DNA of 64,000 nt from Colwellia ponticola (lineage in GTDB: Bacteria; Pseudomonadota; Gammaproteobacteria; Enterobacterales; Alteromonadaceae), in contig NZ_SZVP01000014.1 of NCBI RefSeq assembly GCF_005885605.1, positions 1 to 64,000 of the forward strand. Direction: 5' to 3'. The position numbers and the translations under genes were made by a program. Positions 36,997-48,462 of this stretch are shown here, piece after piece. The notes below the pieces were generated by a model. The model was not told the DNA's origin. It saw only the letters and a program-made list of their open reading frames with translations, and ran no database searches. How positions within the stretch are numbered: the stretch's first letter is position 1; each line of letters begins with the position of its first letter.

Positions 36997-37716
36997 ATGA
37001 ACATTCAATTTCAACAAGTCTATGTATGGAGTAAATATTTAAGATTATTCCACTGGATTAATGTCTTAGCAATAACGATACTATTAGTGTTAGGTTTAAT
37101 TATTTTTAATGCGAAAACGTTAGGCGTAAGCGTTGATGGTAAAATTTTACTTAAAACTATTCATGTCATCACTGGGTATGGTTTTGCGGCCAATTTACTG
37201 GTAAGAATTGTAATGGGATTTTTCGGTCAAGGTTACGAACGCTGGGGTAAAACTTTACCTTTTGCTAAAGGCTTTACTAAAGAATTAACCGACTTTAAAC
37301 AGCAACCCCATAAAGCATACAAAGGACACAATCCACTAGGTAAGTTAATGGTAGCAGCATTATTACTATCTATGTCTGTTCAAATGATTAGCGGTTTAGT
37401 TATAGCGGGGACTGATATTTACTACCCGCCATTAGGACAATACTTTGCTAAAAGTATTGCGATTGATAGCAGTAAAATCGCAGTCATTAAGCCTTATTCT
37501 AAAGAAAATGTTGATGAACAAGCCTACCAAGCAATGCGTAAAATTAGAAAGCCTTTTATCACCGCACATGTTTATGCCTTTTATGCACTACTACTGTTAA
37601 TTCCATTACATATTATCGGTGTTATTATTGGTGAGCGTCGAGAAAAAACGGCGCTAGTGTCCTCAATGATAAATGGTTATAAATATCTTCCTAAAAAAGA
37701 GCGTTCAGACGAGTAG
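36997..37716 (+). CDS. Cytochrome b561-type di-haem membrane protein
   Basis: The 239-residue protein has four to five membrane helices. Histidines within helices (LRLFHWINVL, IHVITGYG, ITAHVYAFYALL, IPLHIIGVIIG) are the expected b-haem ligands of the cytochrome b561/Ni-Fe hydrogenase b-subunit family. It shuttles electrons at the inner membrane; the partner is unknown. The ATG at 36997 with GAGGTG upstream is preferred to the GTG two codons earlier. A CDF metal exporter gene follows 52 nt on. Confidence 0.85.
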   Translation: MNIQFQQVYVWSKYLRLFHWINVLAITILLVLGLIIFNAKTLGVSVDGKILLKTIHVITGYGFAANLLVRIVMGFFGQGYERWGKTLPFAKGFTKELTDFKQQPHKAYKGHNPLGKLMVAALLLSMSVQMISGLVIAGTDIYYPPLGQYFAKSIAIDSSKIAVIKPYSKENVDEQAYQAMRKIRKPFITAHVYAFYALLLLIPLHIIGVIIGERREKTALVSSMINGYKYLPKKERSDE

Positions 37717-37768
37717 CTTTTTATATGGCTGGTACTAAGCCACAATACGATTATAGCGAGAATTAAGT

Positions 37769-38674
37769 ATGCACAGTCACAGTCACTGTCACAGTCACAG
37801 TCATCATGGGACAAGTGATAACGCCTCAAAACGTATTGGTTGGGCATTCTTTCTTAATGTTATATTTACTATCATCGAATTTATTGGCGGTTGGTTAACT
37901 AATAGTACCGCTATTATGGCCGATGCGGTGCATGACTTGGGTGATAGTTTATCTATTGGTAGCGCATGGATATTAAATAAGCTGAGTGATAAAAAGGCTG
38001 ATAATACATTCTCTTATGGCTATAAGCGCTTTTCATTACTCGGCGCTCTAATTAACGGTTTAGTACTCATCACCGGTTCAATCTGGATTTTACTTGAAGC
38101 TATTCCAAGACTAGCAGCGCCCCAAATGCCACAAGCTGAAGGAATGCTACTCTTGTCAATATTTGGTATTGCCGTCAACGGATTTGCCGCCTACAAATTA
38201 AGTGCTGGCGAATCATTAAATGAGCGTGTTCTCAACTGGCACTTACTCGAAGATGTATTGGGCTGGGTAGCGGTTTTAATTGTCTCAATCGTACTATTGT
38301 TTAAACCTTGGCCAATATTAGACCCAATATTATCAATTGCTTTCACCTTATACATTTTATTTAATGTTGCTCGTAATTTGAAAGAGACCGTATTGCTGTT
38401 TTTACAAGCCACGCCAAATGAAAAACAAGATAAAGAAGTACGTAACCTACTGTTGTCTAAACCCGAAGTAAACAAATTACATCATTTTCATATTTGGTCA
38501 TTAGACGGCGAACATAGTGTGATGACAGTACACTTAGTCTTAAGGAATGAGGTTACCATCTCGCAAATGAAAGCGCTTAAGAATCAACTTCAAGAAGAAC
38601 TAGCAACCTTTACATTTGTCCATACGACTATAGAGTTAGAATTTTCGGATGAGCAATGCAGAGATGGTATATAA
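37769..38674 (+). CDS. Cation diffusion facilitator (ZitB/CzcD-like metal exporter)
   Basis: The 301-residue protein opens with a His-rich metal-binding tail (MHSHSHCHSHSHHG). It has six membrane helices with the metal-site motifs MADAVHDLGD (helix II) and HLLEDVLGW (helix V). A cytoplasmic C-terminal domain ends in HTTIELEF. It exports Zn2+ or similar divalent metals in exchange for protons. Precise substrate is not readable, but the HD-HD-type sites fit zinc. Confidence 0.9.
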   Translation: MHSHSHCHSHSHHGTSDNASKRIGWAFFLNVIFTIIEFIGGWLTNSTAIMADAVHDLGDSLSIGSAWILNKLSDKKADNTFSYGYKRFSLLGALINGLVLITGSIWILLEAIPRLAAPQMPQAEGMLLLSIFGIAVNGFAAYKLSAGESLNERVLNWHLLEDVLGWVAVLIVSIVLLFKPWPILDPILSIAFTLYILFNVARNLKETVLLFLQATPNEKQDKEVRNLLLSKPEVNKLHHFHIWSLDGEHSVMTVHLVLRNEVTISQMKALKNQLQEELATFTFVHTTIELEFSDEQCRDGI

Positions 38675-38806
38675 ATATACCAAGACTGTTATGTAAACTG
38701 TTTTATGCTTGCCCTATTAAATTTCGCCCCGGATATGCTAGTGTAGATGTACTAATGTAGATGTATAAGCTTAACGTAATGTCTTTATTTTAATGGAGAA
38801 CTACCC

Positions 38807-41560
38807 ATGGCCAAGTCGATACAATGTTTGAAGCAGCTTGAAATTAATGGTGAAATTTGTCACTACTACAGTTTTGATGGTTTAGCAGATAAGTATGATC
38901 TTTCACGTTTACCCTTTGCTGCCAAAATTCTCTTAGAAAATTTATTACGTCACGCGAATAAGGATTTTGTTCAGCAAGCGGATATTGAAACCTTAGCTAA
39001 ATGGGATGTAGACAACTGGCAGGATACTGAAATTGCTTTTGTTCCTTCCCGCGTAATATTACAAGATTTCACTGGCGTACCGGCCGTGGTTGACTTAGCA
39101 GCGATGCGTGATGCCATTGTCAAAATGGGCGGTAAAGCAGAGAAAATTAACCCGTTAAACCCTGTTGAACTGGTCATCGATCATTCGGTGATGGTAGACG
39201 TATTCGGTCAAGCCGATGCGATGGAACAAAACACCGCTATTGAGTTTCAACGTAACCGTGAACGTTACCAGTTTTTACGCTGGGGGCAACAAAGTTTTGA
39301 TAACTTTAAAGTAGTCCCTCCAGGTCGTGGTATTGTCCATCAAGTTAACCTTGAATACTTAGCCAGAGTGATCTTCAAAAAGCCACATGAAGATAACTTG
39401 CTTTACCCAGATACTTTGGTCGGCACCGATTCACATACCACCATGATTAATGGTTTAGGTGTGCTCGGTTGGGGGGTTGGTGGTATCGAAGCCGAAGCAG
39501 CTATGTTAGGCCAACCTGTCACCATGTTATTACCAGAAATTGTCGGCTTTGAATTAACCGGTAAGTTACCTGCAGGTACCACAGCGACTGACTTAGTCTT
39601 GACAGTGACTGAACAATTGCGCGCTGCTGGCGTGGTAGGTAAGTTTGTCGAATTTTTTGGCTCTGGGGTGAGTGAACTAACCTTAGCCGATAGAGCAACT
39701 ATTGCCAATATGGCGCCTGAGTATGGTGCGACTTGCGGGATTTTTCCCATCGATCATCAAACAACCGATTACTTAAAACTCACTGGACGAAACAGTGAGC
39801 ATATTGAGCGTATAGAGTCTTATTTGAAAACCATGGATATGTGGGGTACAGACTCTCAACAAAATGCGGTTTATCACAGCCAGTTATCGTTGCAACTTGA
39901 AGAAGTGGTGCCTTCTATTGCTGGCCCGAAACGTCCACAGGACAGAATTTCATTAGACCAGGCAGGTCTTGCCTACCGTGACTGGTCAGCTTTACAACAC
40001 GGCGTTAATCAACCTGACTCTAACCAAAAATCAAGTATGGATGAAAGTGGTTTTGAAAGTGAAGGAGGCTCCCCTTCACCGCTACTAACAACAAGTAATG
40101 GTGATGCTGGCGTGCCTTGTCAGTATAACGGCGAAGAGTTTATCTTAAAGCATGGTTCAGTGGTTATCGCGGCAATTACCAGTTGTACAAACACCTCAAA
40201 TCCATCGGTATTAATTGCCGCTGGTTTGTTAGCCAGAAATGCTAGGCAACGGGGACTCAATGTAAAACCTTGGGTAAAAACCAGTTTTGCACCCGGCTCA
40301 CAAGTAGTAACCGACTATTTACGTAAATCCGGCCTAAATGAAGATTTAGATGCCCTTGGCTTTCAGCTAGTGGGTTACGGTTGTACTACCTGTATTGGTA
40401 ATTCAGGTCCTTTGCCTATCGAAGTCAGTGAAGCTATTCATCAAGGTGATTTATCGATTACCTCGGTTTTATCCGGTAACCGTAACTTTGAAGGACGCAT
40501 TCATCCCGAAGTACAAGCTAATTATTTAGCCTCCCCTCCGCTGGTGGTTGCTTATGCATTGGCGGGTACGATGAAAATTGATATCACCACGGAGCCTTTG
40601 GGTGAAGATACTTTAGGTAAACCGGTTTATTTGCATGACATCTGGCCAGACGGACAGGAAATTAAACAAGTTATCGACAAAGTTATCGACAGCACTATGT
40701 TTATCTCCCGTTATAGTGATGTTTATAGTGGTAATGAAGATTGGCAAGGATTGGCTATAGTACAAAGTCAAAAATATGATTGGCCAGATTCCACTTACGT
40801 TAAACTACCGCCATTTTTTGACAATATCACTGCAAAAATACCCGACATTAGCCCGATTGAAAATGCCCGATGTTTATTAAAACTCGGTGATAGTGTTACC
40901 ACCGATCATATATCACCTGCCGGCTCAATTGCGCTAGATAGCCCAGCAGCGCAATATTTACAAAGTGAAGGCGTCTCTGCCAAATATTTTAACTCTTATG
41001 GCTCCAGGCGAGGTAATCATGAGGTAATGATGCGTGGCACCTTTGCCAATGTGCGTTTACGTAACTTATTAGCACCGGGCACCGAGGGATGTTGGACTCG
41101 AATGATGCCCTCGGGTGAAAAAATGAGTGTTTTTGATGCTGCTATGGACTATCAACAACAAAAGGTTGCTTGCATTGTATTAGCCGGAAAAGAGTATGGT
41201 ACCGGCAGCTCTCGTGATTGGGCCGCTAAAGGGCCAGCCTTATTGGGCGTTAAAGCGGTGATAGCACAAAGCTATGAGCGTATTCATCGTTCGAACCTGG
41301 TGGGCATGGGAATATTACCGTTACAGTTTATGTCCGGTGATAGTGCCGATTCATTACAACTTACCGGTGAAGAACAATTTAGTATTCCTGCCGTGAATAA
41401 GGGGCAAAAAACGGTGAGAGTATCGGTCAACGTTAAAGATGGCAGTGAATTTTCATTTGAAGCAAATATTCGCATTGATACACCCAACGAGTTTAGTTAT
41501 TACCAGCACGGCGGTATATTGCATTATGTGTTGCGTAATTTAGCAAAAACTGGAATATAA
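38807..41560 (+). CDS. acnA: Aconitate hydratase, AcnA type
   Basis: The enzyme interconverts citrate and isocitrate. The 917-residue protein has the [4Fe-4S] ligands Cys460 (ITSCTNTSNP), Cys526 and Cys529 (GCTTCIGNSGP), and C-terminal swivel-domain motifs (YGTGSSRDWAAKG). Compared with E. coli AcnA (891 residues) it carries about 25 extra residues of low complexity before Cys460, rich in Ser, Asp, Gly and Pro (around residues 400-435). ATG follows TGGAGAACTACCC. A VWA-domain gene starts one base after its stop. Confidence 0.96.
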   Translation: MAKSIQCLKQLEINGEICHYYSFDGLADKYDLSRLPFAAKILLENLLRHANKDFVQQADIETLAKWDVDNWQDTEIAFVPSRVILQDFTGVPAVVDLAAMRDAIVKMGGKAEKINPLNPVELVIDHSVMVDVFGQADAMEQNTAIEFQRNRERYQFLRWGQQSFDNFKVVPPGRGIVHQVNLEYLARVIFKKPHEDNLLYPDTLVGTDSHTTMINGLGVLGWGVGGIEAEAAMLGQPVTMLLPEIVGFELTGKLPAGTTATDLVLTVTEQLRAAGVVGKFVEFFGSGVSELTLADRATIANMAPEYGATCGIFPIDHQTTDYLKLTGRNSEHIERIESYLKTMDMWGTDSQQNAVYHSQLSLQLEEVVPSIAGPKRPQDRISLDQAGLAYRDWSALQHGVNQPDSNQKSSMDESGFESEGGSPSPLLTTSNGDAGVPCQYNGEEFILKHGSVVIAAITSCTNTSNPSVLIAAGLLARNARQRGLNVKPWVKTSFAPGSQVVTDYLRKSGLNEDLDALGFQLVGYGCTTCIGNSGPLPIEVSEAIHQGDLSITSVLSGNRNFEGRIHPEVQANYLASPPLVVAYALAGTMKIDITTEPLGEDTLGKPVYLHDIWPDGQEIKQVIDKVIDSTMFISRYSDVYSGNEDWQGLAIVQSQKYDWPDSTYVKLPPFFDNITAKIPDISPIENARCLLKLGDSVTTDHISPAGSIALDSPAAQYLQSEGVSAKYFNSYGSRRGNHEVMMRGTFANVRLRNLLAPGTEGCWTRMMPSGEKMSVFDAAMDYQQQKVACIVLAGKEYGTGSSRDWAAKGPALLGVKAVIAQSYERIHRSNLVGMGILPLQFMSGDSADSLQLTGEEQFSIPAVNKGQKTVRVSVNVKDGSEFSFEANIRIDTPNEFSYYQHGGILHYVLRNLAKTGI

Positions 41561-41561
41561 C

Positions 41562-42260
41562 ATGACTTCAAAGCTCCCTGATAAAAAATCAAACGCTCAA
41601 GATATTCAGGCATTTATTGGTAAAGTCCACAATGCTCCGCTGGTTCCTAGCCTAAATAAGGGCAGATTGATATTTGCAATGGATGCCACCGCAAGTCGTG
41701 AGCACTGCTGGGATATGGCTAGTCATCAACATGCGGCTATGTTTGTCGAAGCAGATAAAGTAAGTGCCCTGAGTGTGCAGCTTTGTTATTACCGAGGTTT
41801 TGCAGAATTTAAGGCGCTTCCCTGGACACAAGGCGCCGATGCAATAAAACAAGCCTTACTTTCGGTACGCTGCTTAGCTGGAAAAACCCAGATTGGCAAA
41901 GTGTTAGTACATGCATTGAATGAAACTCGCACAAGCAAAGTCAACGCACTGGTATTTGTCGGTGATTGTGTTGAAGAAAATCCAGATTCACTCAACGTCT
42001 TGGCTGGTCAGTTACGAATACTAAACCTACCTTTATTTATTTTTCAAGAAGGTAAAAGTCGAAAAGTTGCCCGTATATTCTCACAGCTAGCAAGCTTGAG
42101 CGGAGGCGCACATTGCCAGTTTGATGAAGGCAGTGCCAAAGAATTAGGTCAGTTGTTAGCCGCAGTTGCAGTATATGCCGCAGGCGGTAAACCTGCTTTG
42201 CAAAATAATTTATTGAGTAACAATACCAATGTACAGCGGTTATTACAGCAAATAACGTAG
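41562..42260 (+). CDS. VWA-domain protein coupled to acnA
   Basis: The 232-residue protein has a von Willebrand A-like fold: LIFAMDATASRE gives a MIDAS-like DxTxS motif at about residues 44-52, and NALVFVGDC is the next core strand. No signal peptide or membrane segment is seen. The ATG follows the acnA stop after one base, so translation is probably coupled. A membrane J-domain gene lies 183 nt downstream. VWA and J-domain genes are found together in some other proteobacteria, but I know of no established function. Confidence 0.75.
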   Translation: MTSKLPDKKSNAQDIQAFIGKVHNAPLVPSLNKGRLIFAMDATASREHCWDMASHQHAAMFVEADKVSALSVQLCYYRGFAEFKALPWTQGADAIKQALLSVRCLAGKTQIGKVLVHALNETRTSKVNALVFVGDCVEENPDSLNVLAGQLRILNLPLFIFQEGKSRKVARIFSQLASLSGGAHCQFDEGSAKELGQLLAAVAVYAAGGKPALQNNLLSNNTNVQRLLQQIT

Positions 42261-42443
42261 CACTTATGAGGGCTTATTGACCGTTTACGGTTAAACGTTG
42301 TTCGAGCGAAAATCATTTTAGTCGCGGCGAGTAGTGTGTCGCTTAGTCAGAACAATGTAATTGTTCCCTCGAAAATACCAACACCGAAAAATAAAGGGTG
42401 GTAAACTTGACCTTAACTGATAGTTCAAATAAGTGAATTTGCT

Positions 42444-43028
42444 ATGTTCAGACTTGTCATTTTAGTAGCGATCATCATCATCGGCTATACCACAGTGCGA
42501 TATTATATTGACGCCATGAAAGCAAATGCTGCAAAAAGCTCTGGGGCAGCGCAACGCTCTACAATTGAAACTAGCTTGCTCAAAATGACCCTTGAACACG
42601 ACAGCGGTAATTTAGATGGTGAATTACTAGCGACTGATAGTCAGGGAAAATATCTATCGGAATTGAGTTTGTCTGAATTAATCTCTCTGTATAGCTTAGC
42701 AGAAAAGCAATATCCGGATTCTATCGAAGTCTTGGCTACTTATCTTGATCGTAATCATGGCGATGACTGGCGCGAAGCTGCCAATGCCAGAAATCACTCT
42801 GATTCTGGAGAGAGTCAACAAAAATCTCGCACCAGCGATAATGGTGAGATGGCGGCAAGTGAAGCTTATGCTGTGTTAGGTCTAGCTCAAAATGCAACAG
42901 AAGAAGAAATCATCGCTGCCCACCACAAACTAATACTAAAGCTCCATCCAGATCGAGGAGGCAGCAATTACCTAGCAGCAAAAATAAATCAGGCGAAGGA
43001 TTTACTTGTGAGCGGCAAGGGTAAGTAA
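42444..43028 (+). CDS. Membrane-anchored J-domain protein (type III DnaJ)
   Basis: The 194-residue protein has an N-terminal membrane helix (FRLVILVAIIIIGYTTV), a polar central part and a C-terminal J-domain. The J-domain has EAYAVLGLAQNATEEEI, the HPD triad in KLHPDRGGSN and AKINQAKDLL. The arrangement resembles TIM14/DjlA-like co-chaperones, and it likely recruits DnaK to a membrane-proximal client. Context (acnA, VWA protein) suggests a joint role, which is inference only. Confidence 0.85.
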   Translation: MFRLVILVAIIIIGYTTVRYYIDAMKANAAKSSGAAQRSTIETSLLKMTLEHDSGNLDGELLATDSQGKYLSELSLSELISLYSLAEKQYPDSIEVLATYLDRNHGDDWREAANARNHSDSGESQQKSRTSDNGEMAASEAYAVLGLAQNATEEEIIAAHHKLILKLHPDRGGSNYLAAKINQAKDLLVSGKGK

Positions 43029-43031
43029 TAC

Positions 43032-43121
43032 CAATCCCAGTAAGTTTGTGATCTTGTTGTGTATAGGAAAAATAAATCAGGGCAAGGCGCTTGATTGAGC
43101 AGTAGCTCGCTATTGGGATTG
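43032..43121. repeat. Possible small interspersed element with terminal inverted repeat
   Basis: CAATCCCA at 43032-43039 and TGGGATTG at 43114-43121 are exact inverted repeats bounding about 90 bp of non-coding DNA just after a stop codon. It has the style of MITE-like elements, but only one copy is seen in the window. Confidence 0.35.
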
Positions 43122-43315
43122 AGAGCAGCGCTGACATGGAATATTTTAACCTGCACAAGTGAACAATCATTTTGCTCACCCTTAAGCATTATCGAGTGTG
43201 TTCTGTCGAACAGACGCTGTACCTATTTATGATTTATGTTAGGTATCGTGTGCTAGTATTATGTGATCGAATGACAAAAAATATTGGCCTAGAGTCTTAA
43301 TAAAGGAGAAATACC

Positions 43316-43522
43316 ATGAAGAAAAATGAAGGTGCGCTAGATCGCACATTACGTGTAATCATAGGTTTGGCTCTTATCGGACTAGCCATTACTGAAACAG
43401 TAGGTGTATGGGGTTATATCGGCGTTGTGCCACTGCTGACCGGCGCAGTTGGCCTATGCCCTCTTTACTCATTACTAGGTATTAACAGCTGTCCGGTGAC
43501 AAACGCTGAATCTAAACGATAG
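43316..43522 (+). CDS. DUF2892 (YgaP-like membrane domain) protein
   Basis: The 68-residue protein has two membrane helices and the family motifs: N-terminal EGALDRTLRVIIGLALI and C-terminal GLCPLYSLLGINSC with two cysteines. DUF2892 domains occur alone or fused to rhodaneses (YgaP). Function is unknown. Start follows AAGGAGAAATACC. Confidence 0.85.
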   Translation: MKKNEGALDRTLRVIIGLALIGLAITETVGVWGYIGVVPLLTGAVGLCPLYSLLGINSCPVTNAESKR

Positions 43523-43631
43523 CATGCTAAGGTATCAGAAACACTATGCAGCTATCATGCTTGAACGGGGGATCTGAGCAGCACAGGGTTCGCCAATGTT
43601 GATTAGTGCTACTAGAGAGTAAAGTAAGAAG

Positions 43632-43847
43632 CTATTCCTTTACCGGAATAGCTTTGAGTAACTTGATAATAGTGTGGTGTTTATTTAAATAAGCTAAGTC
43701 AATAAGGTAACTTCTTTCAATCTCTAGCATTGGTTCGTCTGACAGTAACTCTTTTACCAACTCTTCTTCACCATTGACTATGGCGGTTTTCAAGCCCTCA
43801 AAGTGACCAATACCGTGTTTATTGTCATCTGTATTATTAGCTTCCAT
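43632..43847 (-). CDS. Small acidic protein of unknown function (71 aa)
   Basis: The 71-residue, predominantly helical protein (GLKTAIVNGEEELVKELLSD, then LIDLAYLNKHHTIIKLLKA) looks like a pair of ankyrin-type helical repeats. A GGAG motif precedes ATG at a suitable distance. It is downstream and on the opposite strand from the DUF2892 gene, and on the same strand as katG. I assign no function. Confidence 0.6.
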   Translation of the reverse strand: MEANNTDDNKHGIGHFEGLKTAIVNGEEELVKELLSDEPMLEIERSYLIDLAYLNKHHTIIKLLKAIPVKE

Positions 43848-44023
43848 TAGTTCTACTCCATTAATTATTCATTAGTTATTCGTTAATTATGTAAGCTACT
43901 TATATCTGTTAATTGTTTATCTGGCTAATGTTTGAGCCCCTGCACCTAAAGTAGTCGCAGAGGCATCGTACTTATACCATTAATATTTAGTTAACTACTT
44001 AGCTTAATAATTAGGCTAAATAC

Positions 44024-46228
<2,205 letters not shown>

Positions 46229-46459
46229 TTATAGGTGGTGCTTGATAATCAAAGCATCACTTAACATAGCACAACGAAAAATAGAATAAAAATAAAGCGC
46301 TTGAACAAAAGATGGGGCATTTTAAGTTAATGAGTACTGTGTGTGTTACTTTGTACTTAGTAAACTGATTAATAATGAGAACGTTGCTACAAGTTAAAAT
46401 AGCCTGCTTAATTAATGAAACTGGTATTAAATGATTTTTACACCGATAAGGAGTACGAC

Positions 46460-47863
46460 ATGCCTCAGTTAAGAAAAGCAAACAAGTCACAAACTGTCGA
46501 GAACGCTACATCAAAGAGTAAAACCACTACCACGATTTTATACGGTAGCGAAACAAGTAAAGCACTCACTAACTTTACCCTTAGCGATCTCAAAATGCCG
46601 CGCGCTTTTCTTTGGGCATTAGCCACAGTAAAAAGCGCTTGTGCGCAAGCCAATCAAGAGTTAGGTTTGCTTCATGCGGATAAGTCTGTCGCTATTCAGT
46701 TGGCTGCTAAAGAAATTGCTGACGGCTTACACGATAATCAATTTCCCGTTGATGTCTTTCAAACGGGATCTGGCACTAGTACTAATATGAATGCTAACGA
46801 AGTGATCACCGCGTTAGTTAAGATAAACAGTAACAATACCATTAACCTTCACCCCAATGATGATGTAAATATGGGGCAAAGCTCTAACGACGTTATCCCT
46901 TCATGTATTCATTTAAGTGCCGCTAAGCTTATCTCGGCACAATTACTACCTTCGCTAAAGCACTTAAGTGATGCCTTAACTAAAAAGGCGAGTGAACATC
47001 ATGACACGATTAAAACCGGTCGCACCCATTTAATGGATGCTATGCCGTTGAGCTTTGCTCAAGAAATCAGTGGTTGGCGCGCGCAAGTTGATTATGCCTA
47101 TAGCCAACTTAACAATAGCTTAGCGAGTTTATATAAATTAGCGATAGGTGGTACCGCCATTGGTACTGGTATTAATACACACACCGACTTTGCCGCTACT
47201 GTAACGCGCGTCTTAACGCAGCGCACTGGCTTAGTTTTTACGCCCGCTGATAATTATTTTAGAGCGATTAGTGCTCAAGACACCGCAGTAGATGTTAGTG
47301 GTACACTCAAAACTATCGCGGTCAGTTTAACTAAAATCAGTAATGATATTCGTTGGTTAAGTAGTGGTCCTTTAAATGGCTTAAATGAAATACAACTGCC
47401 TGAGTTGCAAAAAGGTAGTAGTATTATGCCTGGTAAGGTCAACCCGGTGATCCCTGAAGCCGTGTTAATGGCTTGTACGCAAGTAATAGGTAATGACACC
47501 ACCATTACCTTGGCCGGACAGTCTGGCAGTTTTCAATTGAACACTATGCTACCTTTAATTGCCCATACCTTAGTGCAAAGTATTGAGCTATTAAGTTCAA
47601 GCAGTACCGCATTGGCCGATAAAGTCATTAACGATATGCTAATAAACCATGCCAAGATTAAGGATAATTTAGCCAAAAATCCTATGCTAGTAACCGCATT
47701 AACTAAGTTAATTGGTTACGATAAAAGTGCCCAGATTGCTAAAAAGGCTTATGCAGAAAATAGGACTGTGTTGGCTGTTGCTATGGAGTTAACTAATATT
47801 AGCGAAACAGAGCTGACAACACTATTAGATCCTAAGCAGCTAATAGGAACATCAGTAAAATAG
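46460..47863 (+). CDS. fumC: Class II fumarate hydratase
   Basis: The iron-independent enzyme hydrates fumarate to malate. From ATG 46460 (AAGGAG six bases upstream; the frame is open 15 codons further) it has 467 residues. Motifs are FQTGSGTSTNMNANEV, HPNDDVNMGQSSND, GRTHLMDAMP and the superfamily signature GSSIMPGKVNP. An oxygen-stable fumarase next to katG fits oxidative-stress conditions. Aspartase is a less likely alternative. Confidence 0.9.
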   Translation: MPQLRKANKSQTVENATSKSKTTTTILYGSETSKALTNFTLSDLKMPRAFLWALATVKSACAQANQELGLLHADKSVAIQLAAKEIADGLHDNQFPVDVFQTGSGTSTNMNANEVITALVKINSNNTINLHPNDDVNMGQSSNDVIPSCIHLSAAKLISAQLLPSLKHLSDALTKKASEHHDTIKTGRTHLMDAMPLSFAQEISGWRAQVDYAYSQLNNSLASLYKLAIGGTAIGTGINTHTDFAATVTRVLTQRTGLVFTPADNYFRAISAQDTAVDVSGTLKTIAVSLTKISNDIRWLSSGPLNGLNEIQLPELQKGSSIMPGKVNPVIPEAVLMACTQVIGNDTTITLAGQSGSFQLNTMLPLIAHTLVQSIELLSSSSTALADKVINDMLINHAKIKDNLAKNPMLVTALTKLIGYDKSAQIAKKAYAENRTVLAVAMELTNISETELTTLLDPKQLIGTSVK

Positions 47864-47912
47864 TGGTGTGTTAACGGTTGTCGTGGTAAATAAAACATTA
47901 TATCAATTAAAC

Positions 47913-47942
47913 TTGACGCTAAAGTACCTTGTCCGTTATAAA
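47913..47942 (+). promoter_or_regulatory. Possible promoter upstream of the YciI gene
   Basis: TTGACG (47913-47918), an 18-nt spacer and TATAAA (47937-47942) lie about 180 nt ahead of the YciI ATG. Confidence 0.45.
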
Positions 47943-48119
47943 AGTACAATTACCTAACGCCTGTTCGTTGATAAAGATTAATAATAGCGGTGAACTAAAA
48001 GGTTTATTTGTTAGCCGCTTGAAAATAGCACGCTAAATGCGTAATAAATACAATAAAATAGTGCTTGATAGCTTTTTATTATCAAGTCTGCCAATCACAT
48101 TTTTTAAGGAATACCCACC

Positions 48120-48422
48120 ATGTTTTATATGATATACAGCGAAGATATTGACAATTCGCTGAGCTTACGCCTTAGTGTTCGTGATAAACACCTTGCGCGA
48201 TTAAAAGACTTACAAGCGCAAGACAAGTTATTAGTAGCAGGTCCTTGCCCGGCCATTGATAGTGAGGATCCCGGTGAGGCAGGCTTTACTGGCTCATTAA
48301 TTATCGCTGAATTTGATAGCTTAACAGCGGCACAACATTGGGCAGATCAAGACCCTTATATTGCAGCCGGCGTTTACAAAAAAGTAACGGTAAAACCTTA
48401 TAAAAAAGTATTACCTGCATAG
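48120..48422 (+). CDS. YciI family protein
   Basis: The 100-residue ferredoxin-like-fold protein has the family pattern: [26 protein letters not shown] with the conserved Asp-His pair, LLVAGPCP and a C-terminal [16 protein letters not shown]. YciI proteins are small enzymes of uncertain reaction. Start follows TAAGGAATACCCACC. Confidence 0.9.
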   Translation: MFYMIYSEDIDNSLSLRLSVRDKHLARLKDLQAQDKLLVAGPCPAIDSEDPGEAGFTGSLIIAEFDSLTAAQHWADQDPYIAAGVYKKVTVKPYKKVLPA

Positions 48423-48462
48423 TTAGTATGTGTACTGCCATTATCAGAGTATAAATTGTCGT

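Noticed and set aside
46415-46459. N-terminal extension of the fumarase to 46415
   Set aside because: AAGGAG lies six bases before ATG 46460, inside the supposed extension.
47949-48020. attC-like pair CTAACGCC ... TTTGTTAG between fumC and the YciI gene
   Set aside because: The cores partly fit, but the inner arms pair poorly (GTTC/GAAC only), and there is no cassette ORF or second site nearby. Chance resemblance is likelier.
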